Source: Microbacterium candidum | Lineage (GTDB): Bacteria > Actinomycetota > Actinomycetes > Actinomycetales > Microbacteriaceae | NCBI RefSeq assembly: GCF_030315975.1 | Contig: NZ_JASXSZ010000003.1 | Location: 1-64,000 of the forward strand | DNA: 64,000 nt | Reading direction: 5' to 3' | Program-made: the position numbers and the translations under genes | The notes under the pieces: model-generated | The model's input: only the letters and a program-made list of their open reading frames with translations | What the model was told of the DNA's origin: nothing | Database searches by the model: none | Shown: piece by piece, positions 25,154-34,654 of the stretch | Numbering within the stretch: position 1 is the first letter of the stretch | How the letters are laid out: every line of letters starts with the position of its first letter

Positions 25154-25639
25154 TCACTCCGCCAGGTGGGCGAAGAGGAACCAGCGGTCCTTCTCGAGGC
25201 CTTCCTTGATGCCGATGGCGACGTCCTGGCTCGTGAGGTCGATCTCGTCGAGGCCGTCGATCGCGGCCTGGAGGTCGGCGAGGACTCCGTCGATGTCGGT
25301 GATCATCGCGCGCACGAGAACGTCCCACTGCGCGAAGCCTGCGGCCACCGTGCTCGGCTTCGCCTTCGCGGCGACCGTGGAGACGCGCGCGTCGACCGGC
25401 AGACCCAGGGCGACGATGCGCTCGGCGGCCTCGTCGGCCCAGCCCTGTGCGCGCGTCACGATGCCGTCGAAGAGCTCGTGGATGGCGAGGAAGTTCACGC
25501 CGCGGACGTTCCAGTGCGCCTGCTTGCCGTTCACGGCGAGCGCCTGCATCCCGAGCACGACGGGCGTGAGGAACTGTGCGGCGCCTGCGGCGACGGTCGG
25601 GTCGACGGCGGATGCGGGGGTGGTCTGCGTCTCAGTCAT
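25154..25639 (-). CDS. dps: Dps-family ferritin-like protein
   Basis: Starvation DNA-binding and iron-sequestering protein of 161 residues forming a 12-mer. The ferroxidase residues lie in QAHWNVRG, IHELFDGIVTRAQGWADEAAERI, matching the Dps pattern of His, His, Asp and Glu across the subunit interface. The N-terminal 20 residues are short and lack a Lys cluster, so DNA binding may be weak. A minus-strand TAGCGT box lies near 25680, with a purine-rich leader AGGAAG before the ATG. Confidence 0.92.
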   Translation of the reverse strand: MTETQTTPASAVDPTVAAGAAQFLTPVVLGMQALAVNGKQAHWNVRGVNFLAIHELFDGIVTRAQGWADEAAERIVALGLPVDARVSTVAAKAKPSTVAAGFAQWDVLVRAMITDIDGVLADLQAAIDGLDEIDLTSQDVAIGIKEGLEKDRWFLFAHLAE

Positions 25640-25749
25640 CTGTGTTCCGTTTCTTCCTGGAGTGCTCCCTTCAACGCTACCCAGCGGGGTGTATTCCGCA
25701 AGGAAGCGAAGGCTCGGCTCACCAGCGCCCCACGTGAGAGAGTCGGTGC

Positions 25750-26286
25750 ATGACCATCGCAGAAGGTGCCTCCGTCCTCTCCGTCTCGGGGAAGACCCCC
25801 GTCCTCCACGAGTCCGCCTTCCTCGCCGCCGGCGCGCGCGTCATCGGCGACGTGCGGCTCGCGGAGGGATCGAGCGTCTGGTACAACGCGGTGCTGCGCG
25901 CAGACGGGGACTCCATCACGGTGGGCGCCGGCAGCAACCTGCAGGACAGCGTGTCGGTGCACGTCGACCACGGCAAGCCTGTGGTCATCGGCGAGAACGT
26001 CTCCGTGGGTCACAACGCGGTCGTGCACGGCTGCACGATCGAGGACGGTTCGCTGATCGGGATGGGCGCGGTCGTCCTCAACGGCGCGGTGATCGGCGCC
26101 GGGTCGCTCGTCGCCGGGGGAGCGGTCGTGCTCGAAGGCAGCGTCATCCCGCCGGGCTCCCTCGTCGCGGGGGTGCCGGCCAAGGTGCGCCGCGAACTCA
26201 GCGACGAGGAGAAGGCCGCGCTCGTCCGCAACGCGACGACGTACCGCGCGCACCTCGCCGAGCACGAGGGCGCGACACCCGTCTGA
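25750..26286 (+). CDS. Gamma-class carbonic anhydrase-like protein
   Basis: Left-handed beta-helix protein of 178 residues built of hexapeptide repeats, with a C-terminal helix (RRELSDEEKAALVRNA). The metal-binding histidines are visible in SVSVHVDHGKPV and VGHNAVVHGCTI. It falls with the YrdA/PaaY group of gamma carbonic anhydrases, which bind zinc or iron; CO2 hydration activity varies. It is a single gene, followed by a strong hairpin. Confidence 0.88.
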   Translation: MTIAEGASVLSVSGKTPVLHESAFLAAGARVIGDVRLAEGSSVWYNAVLRADGDSITVGAGSNLQDSVSVHVDHGKPVVIGENVSVGHNAVVHGCTIEDGSLIGMGAVVLNGAVIGAGSLVAGGAVVLEGSVIPPGSLVAGVPAKVRRELSDEEKAALVRNATTYRAHLAEHEGATPV

Positions 26287-26295
26287 CCCGAAGCG

Positions 26296-26335
26296 CAGAG
26301 GGGCCGGCATCCATCGAGCGGATGTCGGCCCTCTG
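26296..26335. terminator. Terminator hairpin
   Basis: CAGAGGGGCCGGCATCC pairs with GGATGTCGGCCCTCTG around a 7-nt loop (ATCGAGC), 10 nt after the carbonic anhydrase stop and followed by TGTTC. One bulged or mismatched position. Confidence 0.75.
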
Positions 26336-26348
26336 TGTTCGCGCCGTT

Positions 26349-26420
26349 CGCCGAGACACCCCTTGCCGTCCTGAACGCCCGGCGGCGCCGGGCGCGCGGG
26401 ACGCGAGAGCGCGTCTCGGC
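26349..26420. repeat. Palindromic interspersed repeat (family 2, copy A)
   Basis: A 72-bp imperfect palindrome beginning CGCCGAGACACCC and ending GCGTCTCGGC, with the inner stem CGCCCGG/CCGGGCG. A close relative is at 39006-39075. It fills most of the space between a terminator and the end of the ParB-like gene. Confidence 0.7.
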
Positions 26421-26431
26421 ATCCCGCTGCG

Positions 26432-27499
26432 TCAGCGCGTCCCGGCGAGCGTGCCCGACGTGATGCCGTGCAGCGCCTTGAAGGCGAGCGCGTAGGCGAG
26501 CTTGCCCGGCTTGGCGTCGGTGTATGGCTTCGACAGCTTGCCGAACTCGCCCTTGGCGGCGGCGGCACCGTTGTTCCACGCGGGCAGGACGTCGAGCTGC
26601 GCTGCCGTGAACCCGCCGGAGATGACCGTCGAGGGCGCGAGGGACGTCTGCACCAGCGAGAGGGTCTTCACCGCGGCGAGGTAGCTCGCGAGATCGTCGC
26701 GGTCCCATCCGGTGAGGTCGACCGCTCCCGAGGTGCGCACCCAGTCGCCCCAGTAGAACTCCTGGAACGGCACGCTGTCCGCGCTGTAGCCGATGTCGCG
26801 TGCGAAGTAGAGGAGGCTCCGATACGTGTCGTCCTGGAAATTCGCGAGGCCGACGCTCGAGGGCAGCTGCTTCGGCGAGATCGGCTCGCCGTGGGCATCC
26901 TTCAGCCACGTCCAGCCGTTCGCCTGCATCGCGGCCCAGAACTGGGGCTGGCCGAGACCCGACAGATTGCCGAGCACGCGCAGGCGCACATGCAGGTTCG
27001 GGCCGCCGTCGGCGAGCTCGTAGAACGAGGTGAGGGTGTGGTGGCCGTCGCTCAGATAGAGCTTGCCGCCCGGGCCGATCACGACCGTCTTCATCGGCTC
27101 GATGCTCGCCTCGGTCTCCTGGCCGACCGGGATCGTGCACGTGAAACTCGCCGGGTCGTCGAGGCGGGCATAGGGCGCGACCGTCGCGGCTTGGCCCTGT
27201 CCGTTCGCCTCGCACCAGTCGTCGAACTTCTTGTTGACCGCGTCCTTGCCGAGCGTGTACCGGCCGAGCTTGTAGTAGACCTCGTCGTAGCCGAGCGAGG
27301 GCTGCGTGGGGTGCACGTCGCCGATGCGCACGTCCACGAGGTCGCCGACCTGCGCGCACATGTAGTTCGGGCGCGCCGCATCGCTCGGCGACGGGCACTT
27401 CGGCGCCGCCTGGGCGGGCGCCGCCACGAGGGCGCCGGCGCCGATGAGCGCCGTCGCAAGCGCCGCCTGCAGGATGCGGCGGATCGTTCGAGTCGTCAC
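26432..27499 (-). CDS. Secreted ParB-like (ParBc_2) protein
   Basis: Exported protein of 355 residues with a Sec signal peptide at 1-32 (basic TTRTIRRI, hydrophobic ALATALIGAGALVA, cleavage after AQA). The mature part resembles the ParB/sulfiredoxin-fold family ParBc_2: VRIGDVHPTQPSLGYDEVYYK and the catalytic-looking LYLSDGHHTLTSFYE. Two cysteine pairs could form disulphides outside the cell. Activity is unknown; the fold's nuclease label is historical. It is convergent with the carbonic anhydrase gene and 105 nt from the hydrolase gene upstream. Confidence 0.8.
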   Translation of the reverse strand: MTTRTIRRILQAALATALIGAGALVAAPAQAAPKCPSPSDAARPNYMCAQVGDLVDVRIGDVHPTQPSLGYDEVYYKLGRYTLGKDAVNKKFDDWCEANGQGQAATVAPYARLDDPASFTCTIPVGQETEASIEPMKTVVIGPGGKLYLSDGHHTLTSFYELADGGPNLHVRLRVLGNLSGLGQPQFWAAMQANGWTWLKDAHGEPISPKQLPSSVGLANFQDDTYRSLLYFARDIGYSADSVPFQEFYWGDWVRTSGAVDLTGWDRDDLASYLAAVKTLSLVQTSLAPSTVISGGFTAAQLDVLPAWNNGAAAAKGEFGKLSKPYTDAKPGKLAYALAFKALHGITSGTLAGTR

Positions 27500-27604
27500 G
27501 GGAGTCCTTCCGGGATTCGGGATGCCTGTCCCTATGAATCTCGTATGGACCCGTGTCTCCCGGGTGCCGAAGCGGTGGCGCGGAGGTGAACGGCGGGGAA
27601 CGCG

Positions 27605-28507
27605 TCAGGCCTGGGCCGGCGGGTGGTGCTTCCCGCGGTGGACCTCGTAGATGCGGACGTGGCCAGGCCACTCCGGATCGTTCTCGATCGGCTTGTCGTC
27701 CATGAACGCGCGGATGATGTGCGCGAGCTGGTCCGGGTGGCTGAAGTTGATCGCGTGCGCGGCGCCCTCGAGCAGCACGACGAGGACGTGGCTGTCGGTC
27801 TGGCTCGCGATCTCATCGACGCGGTGCGCGTGCGGAAGCAGCGGATCGCGCTGGCCGAGGACGACGAGGGTCGGGATGCGGAGCTCCAGCAGCCGCTGCA
27901 GGGACGGATACTGCGTCAGCGAGCGGAACATGCGCGCCGTGCTGGGCACCCCGAACCGCACGTAGTCCGGCACCGCGACACGGGCCATGCGCGTGGGCTC
28001 TCGGGGCGCGTCCTTGGACAGCTGGCCGATGGCCCGGCGCAGCGGCTGGTTGTGCACCCCGCCCGCAGGCGACACCAGGACGGCGCGTTCGATCCGCTCC
28101 GGATAGGCGTGCGCGCATTCGATGATGACCGGGCATCCCATCGAGTTGCCCACGAGCGTCGCCTTCTCGACGCCGCGATCGTCGAAGAAGTCGATCGTGG
28201 CCCGCGCCAGATCCGGGATGTCGAGCATGTCCTTGCGCTTGCCGCTGCGCCCGAATCCCGGGAGGTCCGGGACGTAGGTGTGGAACTCGTCGGCGAGCTT
28301 CTCGGCCGTCGGCAGCAGATAGCGACCGGACAGGCCGAAGCCGTGCACGTGCGCCATGACGCGGGCGCCCTCCGGCGGGACCGGCGACTCGCGGTAGAAG
28401 ACGTTCACACCGTCGATGTGCGTCCACTTCTCGGCGAGGCTGGACGCGGGCTTGCGCGGCAGCTTGGGCGGCTCTCCAGGCTGAGCGGCGGCTTTCGGGC
28501 GGCTCAT
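27605..28507 (-). CDS. Alpha/beta hydrolase
   Basis: Soluble hydrolase of 300 residues. The nucleophile elbow GNSMGCP, the acid in VVLGQRDPLLPHAHRV and the catalytic His in EGAAHAINFSHP complete the triad. The oxyanion region is HVHGFGLSGRYLLP. The basic N-terminal 25 residues (RPKAAAQPGEPPKLPRKP) are probably disordered. The family includes esterases and meta-cleavage hydrolases; the substrate cannot be assigned. GAGGGGAG 5 nt upstream supports ATG 28507. Confidence 0.87.
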   Translation of the reverse strand: MSRPKAAAQPGEPPKLPRKPASSLAEKWTHIDGVNVFYRESPVPPEGARVMAHVHGFGLSGRYLLPTAEKLADEFHTYVPDLPGFGRSGKRKDMLDIPDLARATIDFFDDRGVEKATLVGNSMGCPVIIECAHAYPERIERAVLVSPAGGVHNQPLRRAIGQLSKDAPREPTRMARVAVPDYVRFGVPSTARMFRSLTQYPSLQRLLELRIPTLVVLGQRDPLLPHAHRVDEIASQTDSHVLVVLLEGAAHAINFSHPDQLAHIIRAFMDDKPIENDPEWPGHVRIYEVHRGKHHPPAQA

Positions 28508-28609
28508 GACGACTCCCCTCGACGGCATGGATGCGTCAGCCCAGTCTGCCGTGGGATGCCTCGCGTTCGACAGAGGGGCGCGCCGCAGAATGCGCCGGAT
28601 GTCGGAGTG

Positions 28610-28630
28610 TGGAGGGGCGGACGGGAATCG
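28610..28630. repeat. 21-bp copy of the tRNA-Gly 3' end
   Basis: Twenty-one bases here are identical to 28770-28790, the 3' end of tRNA-Gly including CCA, acceptor strand and part of the T stem. The two copies are 160 bp apart in the same orientation. This is the pattern left by site-specific integration into a tRNA gene. The 140 bp between them contains no gene, only GC-rich sequence with the palindromic GGGCGGACATT/CCGCCCGGGG-type runs. Confidence 0.7.
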
Positions 28631-28769
28631 GCCACTCCGCCACTCCACGCATCGCTTCGCGCTGCGCGGAGCCTCCGGCGGAGCGGGACCCCCCGCGCGC
28701 GCGATCGACTCCGGCGGCCGCAACGCGAATGTCCGCCCGGGGCGACCTTCGGCCGGCCCGGGCGGACAT

Positions 28770-28843
28770 TGGAGGGGCGGACGGGAATCGAACCCGCGTA
28801 ATCAGTTTGGAAGACTGAGGCTCTACCATTGAGCTACCGCCCC
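28770..28843 (-). tRNA. tRNA-Gly (anticodon TCC)
   Basis: Minus-strand cloverleaf: acceptor GGGGCGG/CCGCCCC, D arm GCTCAATGGTAGAGC, anticodon stem-loop TCAGT-CTTCCAA-ACTGA (anticodon TCC), T loop TTCGATT, and discriminator T before an encoded CCA (28770-28772). Confidence 0.97.
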
Positions 28844-28982
28844 GCTGGCGCGCAAGCGCACCGTCGACGAGTCTACTGGATGCTGAAGGATGCCCCTGAC
28901 ACCGTCAGGGTCAGGAACTGCGCATCCGTGTCGGCTAGACTTGCCGGGGCCGATTCGGCGTACGCGCGCGTGCGCACCCGCC

Positions 28983-29056
28983 CGGGGCGTAGCTCAGCTT
29001 GGTAGAGCGCCCGCTTTGGGAGCGGGAGGCCGCAGGTTCAAATCCTGTCGCCCCGA
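28983..29056 (+). tRNA. tRNA-Pro (anticodon TGG)
   Basis: Cloverleaf with acceptor CGGGGCG/CGCCCCG, discriminator A, D arm GCTCAGCTTGGTAGAGC, anticodon stem-loop CCCGC-TTTGGGA-GCGGG (anticodon TGG) and T loop TTCAAAT. CCA is not encoded. It lies 71 nt before trigger factor, a conserved actinobacterial neighbourhood. Confidence 0.97.
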
Positions 29057-29127
29057 CACGAAGGCCCCACACGACCCAGACTCAGCCGCCGCGCTCGCGC
29101 GCGGAAATCAGAGGAGAACGAACAGGT

Positions 29128-30555
29128 ATGGTCACCAGCACCGTCGAGCAGCTCAGCCCCACCCGGGTGAAGCTCCACATCACGGTCACCCCGGACGAGC
29201 TGAAGCCCAGCATCGCCCACGCGTACGAGCACATCGCTCAGGACGTGCAGGTCCCCGGCTTCCGCAAGGGCAAGGTGCCGGCCCCCATCATCGACCAGCG
29301 CATCGGCCGCGGCGCCGTCCTGGAGCACGCCGTCAGCGAGGGTCTCGACACCTTCTACCGTCAGGCCGTCGAGGAGAACGAGGTCCGCGTCGTGGGCCGC
29401 CCCAGCGCCGATGTCGTCGAGTGGCCGGCCGAGAAGGACTTCTCCGGCGACCTCAAGGTCGAGGTCGAGGTGGACGTCCGCCCCGAGTTCGAGCTGCCCG
29501 CCTACGAGGGCACCACGATCACCGTCGACGCCGTCCCGGTGGACCAGGCCGCCGTCGACGCCGAGCTCGACCGTCTCCGCGCGCGCTTCGGCACGCTCGT
29601 GACGGTCGACCGTCCGGCCTCGTCCGGCGACTTCGTGGAGCTCGACCTCGTCGCGACGATCGACGACGCCGAGATCGACCGCGCCGAGGGCGTGTCCTAC
29701 GAGGTCGGCTCGGGCGAGCTGCTCGAGGGCATCGACGAGGCCATCGACTCCCTCACTGCGGGTGAGGACACCACGTTCCGTTCGAAGCTCATCGGCGGCG
29801 ACCACGCCGGCGAGGAGGCCGAGGTCTCCGTGACGCTGAAGGCCGTCAAGGAGCGCGAGCTCCCCGAGGCCGACGACGACTTCGCGCAGATCGCGAGCGA
29901 GTTCGACACGATCGCGGAGCTGCGCGCCAGCCTCGTCGAGCGCGTCGGCGAGCAGGGCGCGTTCACGCAGGCGTCGGCCGCGCGCGACAAGTTCGTCGAG
30001 ACGCTCATCGAGCAGTCGGACATCCCGGTCCCGGCCCAGCTGGTCGAGGACGAGGTGCACCAGCACCTCGAGTCCGAGGGCCGCCTGGAGGACGACGAGC
30101 ACCGTGCCGAGGTCACCGAGGCCAGCGAGAAGCAGTTCCGCACCCAGATGGTCCTGGACAAGATCGCCGAGAAGCACAACGTCCAGGTCTCGCAGGACGA
30201 GCTGACCCAGTACATCGTCCAGTCGGCCGCCCAGTACGGCATGGCCCCGCAGGACTTCATCAACGCGCTGCAGCAGGGCAACCAGCTGCCCGCCATCGTC
30301 GGCGAGGTCGCCCGCAACAAGGCCCTCGCGGTCGCGCTCGGCACCGTCACCGTCGTCGACACCGACGGCAAGACGGTCGACCTCACGGGCTTCGTCGCCA
30401 CCGAGGACGAGACCGAGGCCGAGGCTGAGGAAGAGGTCGTCGCGGAGGCGGAGGAGCTCGCGGATGCGGCGGCCGAGGCCGACGAGATCGTCGCGGACGA
30501 GGAGGCCAAGCCCGCCAAGAAGTCGCGTGCCAAGAAGGCGCCTGCCGCCGAGTAA
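29128..30555 (+). CDS. tig: Trigger factor
   Basis: Ribosome-associated chaperone and peptidyl-prolyl isomerase, 475 residues. The ribosome-binding N domain carries the signature [14 protein letters not shown] near residue 45. The FKBP-like PPIase domain spans about 155-240 ([14 protein letters not shown] to [14 protein letters not shown]), and the helical C domain follows. The tail is acidic then basic ([16 protein letters not shown]), an actinobacterial extension. GAGGAGAACG stands before the ATG. It precedes clpP1-clpP2-clpX, the standard actinobacterial order, separated by a strong hairpin. Confidence 0.97.
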   Translation: MVTSTVEQLSPTRVKLHITVTPDELKPSIAHAYEHIAQDVQVPGFRKGKVPAPIIDQRIGRGAVLEHAVSEGLDTFYRQAVEENEVRVVGRPSADVVEWPAEKDFSGDLKVEVEVDVRPEFELPAYEGTTITVDAVPVDQAAVDAELDRLRARFGTLVTVDRPASSGDFVELDLVATIDDAEIDRAEGVSYEVGSGELLEGIDEAIDSLTAGEDTTFRSKLIGGDHAGEEAEVSVTLKAVKERELPEADDDFAQIASEFDTIAELRASLVERVGEQGAFTQASAARDKFVETLIEQSDIPVPAQLVEDEVHQHLESEGRLEDDEHRAEVTEASEKQFRTQMVLDKIAEKHNVQVSQDELTQYIVQSAAQYGMAPQDFINALQQGNQLPAIVGEVARNKALAVALGTVTVVDTDGKTVDLTGFVATEDETEAEAEEEVVAEAEELADAAAEADEIVADEEAKPAKKSRAKKAPAAE

Positions 30556-30564
30556 GGCATGACA

Positions 30565-30603
30565 GACGAGAGGGCGGATGCTTCCGGCATCCGCCCTCTC
30601 GTC
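30565..30603. terminator. Terminator hairpin after tig
   Basis: Perfect 17-bp stem, GACGAGAGGGCGGATGC against GCATCCGCCCTCTCGTC, with loop TTCCG. It lies 10 nt after the trigger factor stop; no U tract follows. Confidence 0.82.
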
Positions 30604-30710
30604 GTTCCCGGGCGGGTTCACCGCCCGCCCGGCTCTGCCCACGGCGAACACGGGCGGGTCGCACGCGACGCGCCGGTAGATTCGAAGCCACGTAACGAAC
30701 GGGAGCTCTC

Positions 30711-31295
30711 ATGGCTGAACCCCTTGTCGCAACCAGTGTGTTCGACAGGCTGCTGAAGGACCGCATCATCTGGCTCGGATCGGAGGTGCGGGACGACAAC
30801 GCGAACGAGATCTGCGCGAAGATCCTGCTGCTTGCGGCAGAGGACCCGCAGAAGGACATCTACCTCTACGTCAACTCGCCGGGCGGCTCGATCACCGCCG
30901 GCATGGCGATCTACGACACGATGCAGTTCGTGCCGAACGACATCGTCACGGTCGGCATCGGCATGGCGGCATCCATGGGCCAGCTCCTGCTGACCGCCGG
31001 CACGAAGGGCAAGCGCTACATCACGCCGAACGCGCGCGTTCTGCTGCACCAGCCGCACGGCGGCTTCGGCGGCACCGCGAGCGACATCCAGACGCAGGCG
31101 CAGCTGATCCTCGACATGAAGAAGCGCCTCGCGGAGATCACCGCGGCCCAGACCGGCAAGACCGTCGAGCAGATCAACGCCGACGGCGACCGCGACCGCT
31201 GGTTCACCGCCCAGGAGGCGCTGGACTACGGGTTCGTGGACCACATCCGCGAGTCGGCCGTCGATGTCATCGGCGGCGGCGGGACGAGCAAGTAA
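30711..31295 (+). CDS. clpP1: ATP-dependent Clp protease proteolytic subunit 1
   Basis: Serine peptidase subunit of 194 residues. Catalytic Ser in [13 protein letters not shown], His in VLLHQPHGG and Asp in [14 protein letters not shown]. In actinobacteria ClpP1 and ClpP2 form hetero-tetradecamers that degrade proteins fed by ClpX or ClpC. GGGAGCTCTC precedes the ATG, and TAGATT at 30668-30673 or nearby is a plausible -10. The clpP2 gene follows after 27 nt, so they form an operon. No convincing ClgR box was found upstream. Confidence 0.96.
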   Translation: MAEPLVATSVFDRLLKDRIIWLGSEVRDDNANEICAKILLLAAEDPQKDIYLYVNSPGGSITAGMAIYDTMQFVPNDIVTVGIGMAASMGQLLLTAGTKGKRYITPNARVLLHQPHGGFGGTASDIQTQAQLILDMKKRLAEITAAQTGKTVEQINADGDRDRWFTAQEALDYGFVDHIRESAVDVIGGGGTSK

Positions 31296-31322
31296 GCGAC
31301 GAAGGAAAGAGAGACAGACGGA

Positions 31323-32000
31323 ATGAACACTCCGACCTTCGGGATGCCGGGAATGGCGCCTCAGAGCCTGCAGATGCCGGGCAGCCGCTACGTCCTGCCC
31401 CAGTTCGAGGAGCGCACGGCCTACGGCTTCAAGCGCCAGGACCCGTACAACAAGCTCTTCGAGGACCGCGTGATCTTCCTCGGCGTGCAGGTCGACGACG
31501 CGTCCGCCGACGACGTGATGGCGCAGCTCCTCGTCCTCGAGAGCCAGGACCCGGACCGCGACATCATCATGTACATCAACTCCCCGGGCGGCTCGTTCAC
31601 AGCCATGACCGCGATCTACGACACGATGCAGTACGTGTCCCCGCAGATCCAGACGGTCGTGCTCGGGCAGGCGGCGTCCGCGGCCGCCGTGCTGCTCGCC
31701 GCGGGTGCACCGGGCAAGCGCCTCGCGCTGCCGAACGCGCGCATCCTGATCCACCAGCCGGCGATGGGCGAGGCGGGCCACGGCCAGGCCTCGGACATCG
31801 AGATCCAGGCGAACGAGATCATGCGCATGCGCACGTGGCTGGAGGAGACGCTGTCCAAGCACTCCAACCACTCCGTCGAGGACGTGCACCGCGACATCGA
31901 CCGCGACAAGATCCTGTCCGCGGACGAGGCGGTCGCGTACGGCCTCGTCGACCAGGTGCTCACGACCCGCAAGCGCGGTCAGGCGGCCATCTCCAAGTGA
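31323..32000 (+). CDS. clpP2: ATP-dependent Clp protease proteolytic subunit 2
   Basis: Second Clp peptidase subunit, 225 residues, with an N-terminal propeptide-like extension rich in Met/Pro (residues 1-25). Catalytic Ser lies in VLGQAASAAAVLLAAG, His in ILIHQPAMGEAG and Asp in DIDRDKILSADEAV. It pairs with ClpP1, and the two heptamers make one chamber. It follows clpP1 by 27 nt with GAAGGAAAGAGAG as ribosome site. Confidence 0.96.
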   Translation: MNTPTFGMPGMAPQSLQMPGSRYVLPQFEERTAYGFKRQDPYNKLFEDRVIFLGVQVDDASADDVMAQLLVLESQDPDRDIIMYINSPGGSFTAMTAIYDTMQYVSPQIQTVVLGQAASAAAVLLAAGAPGKRLALPNARILIHQPAMGEAGHGQASDIEIQANEIMRMRTWLEETLSKHSNHSVEDVHRDIDRDKILSADEAVAYGLVDQVLTTRKRGQAAISK

Positions 32001-32004
32001 GTCC

Positions 32005-32067
32005 CTGGCGGGGCATCCGGCGCGTCATCCACAGGCGTGGCGCAATCCAGCCGGATGTCCCCGCCAG
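32005..32067. terminator. Long-loop hairpin between clpP2 and clpX
   Basis: CTGGCGGGGCATCCGGC (32005-32021) pairs with GCCGGATGTCCCCGCCAG (32050-32067) with one bulged base and a 28-nt loop. It could end or attenuate clpP transcription. A -10 box TAGGCT at 32072-32077 follows, so clpX probably has its own promoter and a leader of about 60 nt. Confidence 0.55.
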
Positions 32068-32146
32068 CGGATAGGCTCGGAAACAATCGGCACGCCAGTG
32101 CCGCGACCGAACGGCGACGTCGTCGCCGGAACCGGAGGGGGAGCCC

Positions 32147-33415
32147 ATGGCACGCATCGGTGAGAGCGCGGACCTCTTCAAGTGCTCCTTCTGCGGCAAG
32201 AGCCAGAAGCAGGTCCAGCAGCTGATCGCGGGGCCGGGCGTGTACATCTGCGACGAGTGCGTCGAGCTGTGCAACGAGATCATCGAAGAGCGGATGGCGG
32301 AAGCCGGCTCGGGCGTCGTCTCCGACTTCGATCTCCCCAAGCCGCGTGAGATCTTCGCCTTCCTCGAGGAGTACGTCGTCGGCCAGGAGGACGCGAAGCG
32401 CGCCCTGTCCGTCGCCGTCTACAACCACTACAAGCGCGTGCGGGCGCACGGCACGATCCAGTCCGCCGAGCAGCGCGCCGACGAGATCGAGATCGCGAAG
32501 AGCAACATCCTGCTCCTCGGTCCCACCGGCTGCGGCAAGACGTATCTCGCGCAGACGCTCGCGAAGCGGCTGAACGTCCCGTTCGCGGTGGCGGATGCCA
32601 CGGCCCTCACGGAGGCCGGCTACGTCGGAGAGGATGTGGAGAACATCCTGCTGAAGCTCCTGCAGGCCGCCGACTTCGACACGAAGCGCGCCGAGACGGG
32701 CATCATCTACATCGACGAGGTCGACAAGATCGCCCGCAAGGCCGAGAACCCCTCGATCACGCGCGACGTATCCGGCGAGGGCGTGCAGCAGGCGCTGCTG
32801 AAGATCCTCGAGGGCACGGTCGCCTCGGTCCCGCCGCAGGGCGGCCGCAAGCACCCCCACCAGGAGTTCATCCAGATCGACACGACGAACGTCCTGTTCA
32901 TCGTCGCCGGCGCCTTCGCCGGCCTGGAAGACATCATCTCCTCGCGGGTCGGCAAGCACGGCGTCGGCTTCGGCGCATCCCTGCACCGCAAGGACGAAGA
33001 CCTCAACCTCTTCAGCGAGGTGCAGCCGGAAGACCTGCACAAGTTCGGTCTGATCCCCGAGTTCATCGGGCGCCTGCCGGTGGTCGCGTCCGTGTCGCCG
33101 CTCGACCGCGAGGCGCTCATGGAGATCCTGACGGTGCCGAAGAACGCGCTCGTCAAGCAGTACCAGCGCATGTTCGAGCTCGACGGCGTCACGCTCGAGT
33201 TCGACCGCGACGCGCTCGAAGGCATCGCCGACCTCGCCGTCGCGCGCAAGACCGGCGCCCGCGGCCTCCGCGCGATCCTCGAAGACGTGCTCGGTCCGAT
33301 CATGTTCGAGATCCCGTCGACGGAGGACGTCGACAAGGTGATCGTCACGCGCGCCGCCGTCGACGAGGGCGCCCCTCCGACGCTCGTGCTGCGCCAGAAG
33401 CGCAAGAGCGCCTGA
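32147..33415 (+). CDS. clpX: ATP-dependent Clp protease ATP-binding subunit ClpX
   Basis: AAA+ unfoldase of 422 residues that delivers tagged substrates to ClpP1P2. The N-terminal zinc finger has four cysteines ([16 protein letters not shown]). Walker A is [15 protein letters not shown] and Walker [13 protein letters not shown]; the pore loop GYVGEDVEN and sensor region [14 protein letters not shown] are present. Length and domains are typical. It has its own probable promoter 70 nt upstream. Confidence 0.97.
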   Translation: MARIGESADLFKCSFCGKSQKQVQQLIAGPGVYICDECVELCNEIIEERMAEAGSGVVSDFDLPKPREIFAFLEEYVVGQEDAKRALSVAVYNHYKRVRAHGTIQSAEQRADEIEIAKSNILLLGPTGCGKTYLAQTLAKRLNVPFAVADATALTEAGYVGEDVENILLKLLQAADFDTKRAETGIIYIDEVDKIARKAENPSITRDVSGEGVQQALLKILEGTVASVPPQGGRKHPHQEFIQIDTTNVLFIVAGAFAGLEDIISSRVGKHGVGFGASLHRKDEDLNLFSEVQPEDLHKFGLIPEFIGRLPVVASVSPLDREALMEILTVPKNALVKQYQRMFELDGVTLEFDRDALEGIADLAVARKTGARGLRAILEDVLGPIMFEIPSTEDVDKVIVTRAAVDEGAPPTLVLRQKRKSA

Positions 33416-33419
33416 TCCT

Positions 33420-34619
33420 TTGACGCGTGACGCGTCGAGCGGTCCCGGCGGATCGCTCGTGCATCCCGTCCTGGCCGGCGTCGTCGGCTCGGTCACCGGG
33501 TTCGCCTCCTCGTTCGCGCTGGTGCTTGCGGGCGCCCACGCCGTCGGGGCCACGTCCTCCCAGGCGTCCTCCGGGCTGCTGGTCTTGTGCGTCGTGCAGG
33601 GGACTCTCGCCATCGTGCTGTCGCTCACCACCCGGCTCCCGATCTCCATCGCGTGGTCGACGCCGGGCTCGGCGGTTCTCATCACAGCCGGGGCCCTCAC
33701 CCACGACTTCGGCGTCGCGGTCGCCGCGTTCCTCGTCGCCGGCGTGCTCATCGCGATCACAGGCGCCTGGCCGTGGCTCGCGCGCATGATGACGCGCATC
33801 CCGGCTCCCATCGCGAGCGCGATGCTCGCCGGCATCCTCCTGCCGATCTGCATCTCCCCGGTGGAAGCGGCCGTCCAGCTGCCGCTCCTCGCCCTGCCGC
33901 CGATGGTCGTGTGGCTCGTGCTGTCGCGTTTCGCGCCGCGGTGGGCGGTTCCCGCGGCGGTCGCCGTCACCGCGGTGGCCGTCATCGTCGCCGCGGGGCC
34001 CGACTGGGCCCGCAGTGCGACCCTCGCACCCGGACTGGAACTCGTCGCCCCGGTGTTCGACCCGCTCGTGGTGATCTCGCTCGCCGTGCCGCTCTACCTC
34101 GTCACGATGGCGGGCCAGAACATCGCCGGATTCACGGTGCTGCGCACCTACGGCTACGAGCCCGTCCCGGCACGCGCGATCCTGACTTCGTCGGGTCTCG
34201 CGAGCGCCGCCATCGCCCCTTTCGGCGCGCAGACGATCAACCTGTCAGCGCTCTCGGCGGCGATCATGGTCGGCGACCCGCACACGCCCCGCGATCGCCG
34301 GTGGATCTCCACCGTCACCGCCGGAAGCTGCTACATCCTGCTCGGTCTCGGCGCAGGAGTCGCAGGCGCGCTGGTGACCGCGAGCCCGCCGATCCTCATC
34401 GAGTCGGTCGCGGGTCTCGCGCTCCTCGGCGCCCTCATCACCGCCATCACGGGCGCGCTGGCCGACCCCGACGGCCGCGTCGTCGCGATCGGCACATTCG
34501 TCACCGTCGCTTCCGGCATCGTGGTGGCCGGACTCGGCTCCGCGTTCTGGGGACTCGTCGTCGGCGGCATCCTCTGGCTCGTCCTGCGCACCGGCCGTCG
34601 CACCGAGACGGCGAGCTGA
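33420..34619 (+). CDS. BenE-family benzoate/H+ symporter-like permease
   Basis: Polytopic membrane protein of about 399 residues and 11-12 helices, with BenE-like signatures: [30 protein letters not shown] and [17 protein letters not shown]. No benzoate catabolic genes are nearby, so the substrate is uncertain. The start is unclear: TTG 33420 is the most upstream but lacks a good Shine-Dalgarno; a GTG near residue 14 behind GGCGGA is an alternative. It begins 4 nt after clpX and may be cotranscribed with it. Confidence 0.8.
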   Translation: MTRDASSGPGGSLVHPVLAGVVGSVTGFASSFALVLAGAHAVGATSSQASSGLLVLCVVQGTLAIVLSLTTRLPISIAWSTPGSAVLITAGALTHDFGVAVAAFLVAGVLIAITGAWPWLARMMTRIPAPIASAMLAGILLPICISPVEAAVQLPLLALPPMVVWLVLSRFAPRWAVPAAVAVTAVAVIVAAGPDWARSATLAPGLELVAPVFDPLVVISLAVPLYLVTMAGQNIAGFTVLRTYGYEPVPARAILTSSGLASAAIAPFGAQTINLSALSAAIMVGDPHTPRDRRWISTVTAGSCYILLGLGAGVAGALVTASPPILIESVAGLALLGALITAITGALADPDGRVVAIGTFVTVASGIVVAGLGSAFWGLVVGGILWLVLRTGRRTETAS

Positions 34620-34622
34620 GGA

Positions 34623-34647
34623 GGGCGGACCGATCGCCGGTCCGCCC
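34623..34647. terminator. Bidirectional terminator hairpin
   Basis: GGGCGGACC (34623-34631) pairs with GGTCCGCCC (34639-34647) around GATCGCC between the converging BenE-like and M3 peptidase genes; CGTTTC follows on the plus strand. Confidence 0.7.
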
Positions 34648-34654
34648 GCTCGTT

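Noticed and set aside
28611..28690. Second tRNA gene beside tRNA-Gly
   Set aside because: Only 21 bases match the 3' end; no D or anticodon arm follows.
30604..30710. ClgR operator before clpP1
   Set aside because: Only a short GTCGC-AC-GCGAC palindrome is present; its spacing does not match the known ClgR motif.
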